Assembly: GCA_000635495.1 (NCBI GenBank)
Contig: JFLW01000001.1
Location: forward strand, 62,001-126,000
Reading direction: 5' to 3'
DNA: 64,000 nt
Origin: Prochlorococcus sp. scB243_495K23
Lineage (GTDB): Bacteria > Cyanobacteriota > Cyanobacteriia > PCC-6307 > Cyanobiaceae
Shown piece by piece: positions 62,522 through 64,000 of the stretch (position 1 is its first letter; every line of letters begins with the position of its first letter). The position numbers and the translations under genes were made by a program. Under the pieces are notes generated by a model. That model was not told the origin of the DNA. It worked only from the letters and a program-made list of their open reading frames with translations, and searched no databases.

Positions 62522-63142
62522 ATGAAAAATCATACTATTCAAAAATTAATCTATGAATTAGTTAGCAAGCTTTTTGTATTTCCTATTTATAAATTTGTAT
62601 TTAAAGGTCATTTAATAGGTAGAGACAATATTCCGCAAAAAGATTCTTTTATCATGGTTTCTAATCATGGTTCTTTACTTGACCCTCCTTTATTAGGACA
62701 TGCCCTTGGACGTAATATATCTTTCATGGCCAAGGCAGAGCTTTTTAGAATCCCTTGCCTCGGCTTTATTATCAAGGCTTGTGGAGCGTATCCTGTAAAA
62801 AGAGGAATTGCTGATAAAAACACAATTAAAACAGCATGTAAGAAATTATCAGATGATAATTGTATTGGAATTTTTATTGATGGCACTCGTCAAAAAAATG
62901 GTCGAGTGAATAAGCCCAAACAAGGTGCAGCATTATTAGCCTTTAAAAATCAAAAATTATTATTGCCTGTTGCAATAGTTAATTCACATAGACTAATAAG
63001 ATTTAGATACTTTATTCCTTTGTTTTCAAAAATAGTTATTAAAGTGGGGAACCCTGTTCAACCTCCAAAAAGTTCATCAAGACATGATCTGAATGATGTA
63101 ACAATGCACCTTCAAGATAAAATTAATAAATTGATTGGATGA
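62522..63142 (+). CDS. plsC: 1-acyl-glycerol-3-phosphate acyltransferase
   Basis: A 206-residue membrane-associated PlsC. The catalytic motif is SNHGSLLDPPLLG (His49, Asp54; HX4D), the second motif is KRGIADKNT, and motif III reads GIFIDGTRQKNG where most PlsC proteins have a Glu (PEGTR); here it is Asp. It adds the second acyl chain to make phosphatidic acid, acting after PlsX/PlsY. It lies 5 bases after fabD and 4 bases from the end of tsaB, which is convergent. The first 30 residues form a hydrophobic/amphipathic anchor. Confidence 0.92.
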   Translation: MKNHTIQKLIYELVSKLFVFPIYKFVFKGHLIGRDNIPQKDSFIMVSNHGSLLDPPLLGHALGRNISFMAKAELFRIPCLGFIIKACGAYPVKRGIADKNTIKTACKKLSDDNCIGIFIDGTRQKNGRVNKPKQGAALLAFKNQKLLLPVAIVNSHRLIRFRYFIPLFSKIVIKVGNPVQPPKSSSRHDLNDVTMHLQDKINKLIG

Positions 63143-63146
63143 ATAT

Positions 63147-63800
63147 TTAGTTAATTGGAGAAATAGGGTAAAGAGGCAAAACTTTTTTCCAGGAATCTAT
63201 ATTTGAATTTAATAAATTTTTATTTGATAAATCTAATAGTTCTTTCAAATCTTTTTTATCATCATAAGTAGCTTCAAAAGAAAGTTCTTTACTATCAAGT
63301 TCTTTGACAACTTTTGGTAAAATTGTTTCTCGAATGATTAGATCCGAGGAGTTTTTTTCGTTACCACAAATTTCATATTTACCTGCAATAAAACCCTTAC
63401 GTTTTAAATTTTTGAAAATCCAGAATGCTTTTTTGTTTTTTAAGATATTGTTTTTTGATGCGATTCTTTGTGCCATTATTTCAAATGAACTAAAACTGTC
63501 TAGAGGGCAATTTATTTGTTGTGCGATAGTTCTTGCTAAAACTACAATTAGTCGTGAAGCATTAAAATTTGCTGGCCCTATGCTGACAGATAACTTATTT
63601 ATTTTTTGTAAATTTTCTTTGGAAATGAATTTGTTAAGATCATTGATTAAGTTGTTGCAAAGGTCATTATCAAATTTCTTGATAAACAATTCATCAGATT
63701 TTAGGTCATTGTTTTTTCTATACCCAAAGCCAAAAGAATTATCTGTGCTATGAATCACTAATGTAGAGTAATTTTCTCTCTGATTGCGTTTATTTGTCAT
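63147..63800 (-). CDS. tsaB: tRNA t6A synthesis protein TsaB (YeaZ-like)
   Basis: A 217-residue ASKHA-fold protein of the TsaB/YeaZ family, which supports TsaD in making threonylcarbamoyladenosine on tRNAs. It has STLVIHSTDNSFGFGYRKNN at the start and the family LSVSIGPANFNASRLIVVLA and RTIAQQINCPLDSFSSFEIM segments. The zinc and ATP residues of TsaD are missing, as for TsaB. The TsaD-like pattern GPGSFTGLR of well-studied TsaB proteins reads GPANFNASR here, a divergence common in this lineage. It overlaps nothing and follows the ycf34 gene by 9 bases. Confidence 0.82.
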   Translation of the reverse strand: MTNKRNQRENYSTLVIHSTDNSFGFGYRKNNDLKSDELFIKKFDNDLCNNLINDLNKFISKENLQKINKLSVSIGPANFNASRLIVVLARTIAQQINCPLDSFSSFEIMAQRIASKNNILKNKKAFWIFKNLKRKGFIAGKYEICGNEKNSSDLIIRETILPKVVKELDSKELSFEATYDDKKDLKELLDLSNKNLLNSNIDSWKKVLPLYPISPIN

Positions 63801-63809
63801 CTATTACCT

Positions 63810-64000
63810 TTAAACAGGTAATTCCATACCTGGATTAAACTTAGACCATTTACCAAATTCATTTTCAAAACTTTCACAAGATTGAACATCCCAATCAGTT
63901 TTATAATCACCATTATTATCTTTAACTATATTGACATGAATGAATGGATTTTTTGCTTTAAAATCAGGTAGATCACAAATATGATCAACATCATGATTAT
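63810..64000 (-). CDS. ycf34: Ycf34, 3' part (cut by window edge)
   Basis: The last 63 codons of a minus-strand gene, entering from the window edge, with the stop TAA complement at 63810-63812. It reads NHDVDHICDLPDFKAKNPFI, KTDWDVQSCESFENEFGKW and SKFNPGMELPV. The WDV-CxSF and the GKW-PGMxxPV ending are characteristic of Ycf34, a small Fe-S-binding protein of cyanobacteria and red-lineage plastids linked to photosynthetic electron transport. The N-terminal cysteine-rich part is beyond the window. It precedes tsaB on the same strand. Confidence 0.75.
   Translation of the reverse strand, partial: NHDVDHICDLPDFKAKNPFIHVNIVKDNNGDYKTDWDVQSCESFENEFGKWSKFNPGMELPV

Noticed and set aside
63304-63753. 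149-residue + strand ORF opposite tsaB
   Set aside because: It runs antisense through a recognisable TsaB gene and has no start or domain support of its own.

Overview
The window is a compact, strongly AT-rich stretch of a free-living marine picocyanobacterium, and gene content and style fit a high-light-adapted Prochlorococcus. Evidence read directly: very low G+C, almost no intergenic DNA, many overlapping or abutting genes, frequent TTG/GTG starts, and a set of oxygenic-phototroph genes (Ycf3, Ycf33-like, Ycf34, NdhO, PetL, zeta-carotene desaturase, a high-light-inducible Hli protein, the response regulators RpaA and RpaB). There is no phage, transposon, CRISPR or rRNA; one tRNA (Asn) is present. 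The organism name is inference from family recognition, not from a database search.

Layout. 1-10 kb: start of a probable peptide deformylase (cut by the window edge), an S9 peptidase, the sufBCDS iron-sulfur operon on the minus strand, a DUF4912 protein behind a long leader, and phosphoglucomutase. 10-20 kb: rarA, a phosphopantetheinyl transferase, a BCP peroxiredoxin, a CoaX-like kinase, cysH, a type II NADH dehydrogenase, and an ion-transport operon (SLC13-type carrier with TrkA_C domains, KtrB, KtrA). 19.6-25 kb: small-gene territory with a ribbon-helix-helix protein, a Nif11-like peptide, several sub-60-residue proteins, an ABC-F ATPase, an HtrA protease and an hli gene. 25-35 kb: YihY, an inositol-monophosphatase relative, a TolC-like protein, a DUF512 radical-SAM protein, DUF3120-nadB, VKOR-thioredoxin, rimO and petL. 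35-50 kb: a pterin/reductase/acetyltransferase cluster, aroK, GST, rbfA-hemD, carotenoid desaturation (zds), an IscA/SufA-type protein, a LpxB-like protein, ndhO, cysK and an orphan EcfA/CbiO-type ATPase. 50-64 kb: tRNA-Asn, a repeat-bearing gap with an orphan coiled-coil gene, rpaA, holB-tmk-Cu ATPase, ycf3, radA, and the run rpaB-plsX-fabH-fabD-plsC, then tsaB and the 3' end of ycf34.

How they work together: most genes are core housekeeping (Fe-S assembly, sulfur assimilation and cysteine synthesis, NAD synthesis, early lipid synthesis, DNA replication and repair) interleaved with photosynthesis support. Two OmpR-family regulators that in cyanobacteria link light and clock signals to transcription (RpaA, RpaB) lie 6 kb apart, and RpaB abuts the lipid-initiation genes.

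Most noteworthy: PlsX carries an N-terminal extension of about 128 residues built on an 11-residue, Val/Ala/Ser/Asn/Gly-rich amphipathic repeat; a two-domain PTPS/QueD protein whose first half has lost the catalytic His; a ribbon-helix-helix gene with a nested inverted and direct repeat in its divergent promoter; a free-standing Nif11-type leader-like peptide ending in a GG motif; a tiny CX3C-X6-CX3C protein; and a pair of 27-nt direct repeats after tRNA-Asn. I see no complete unknown multi-gene system; these are the candidates for new biology.
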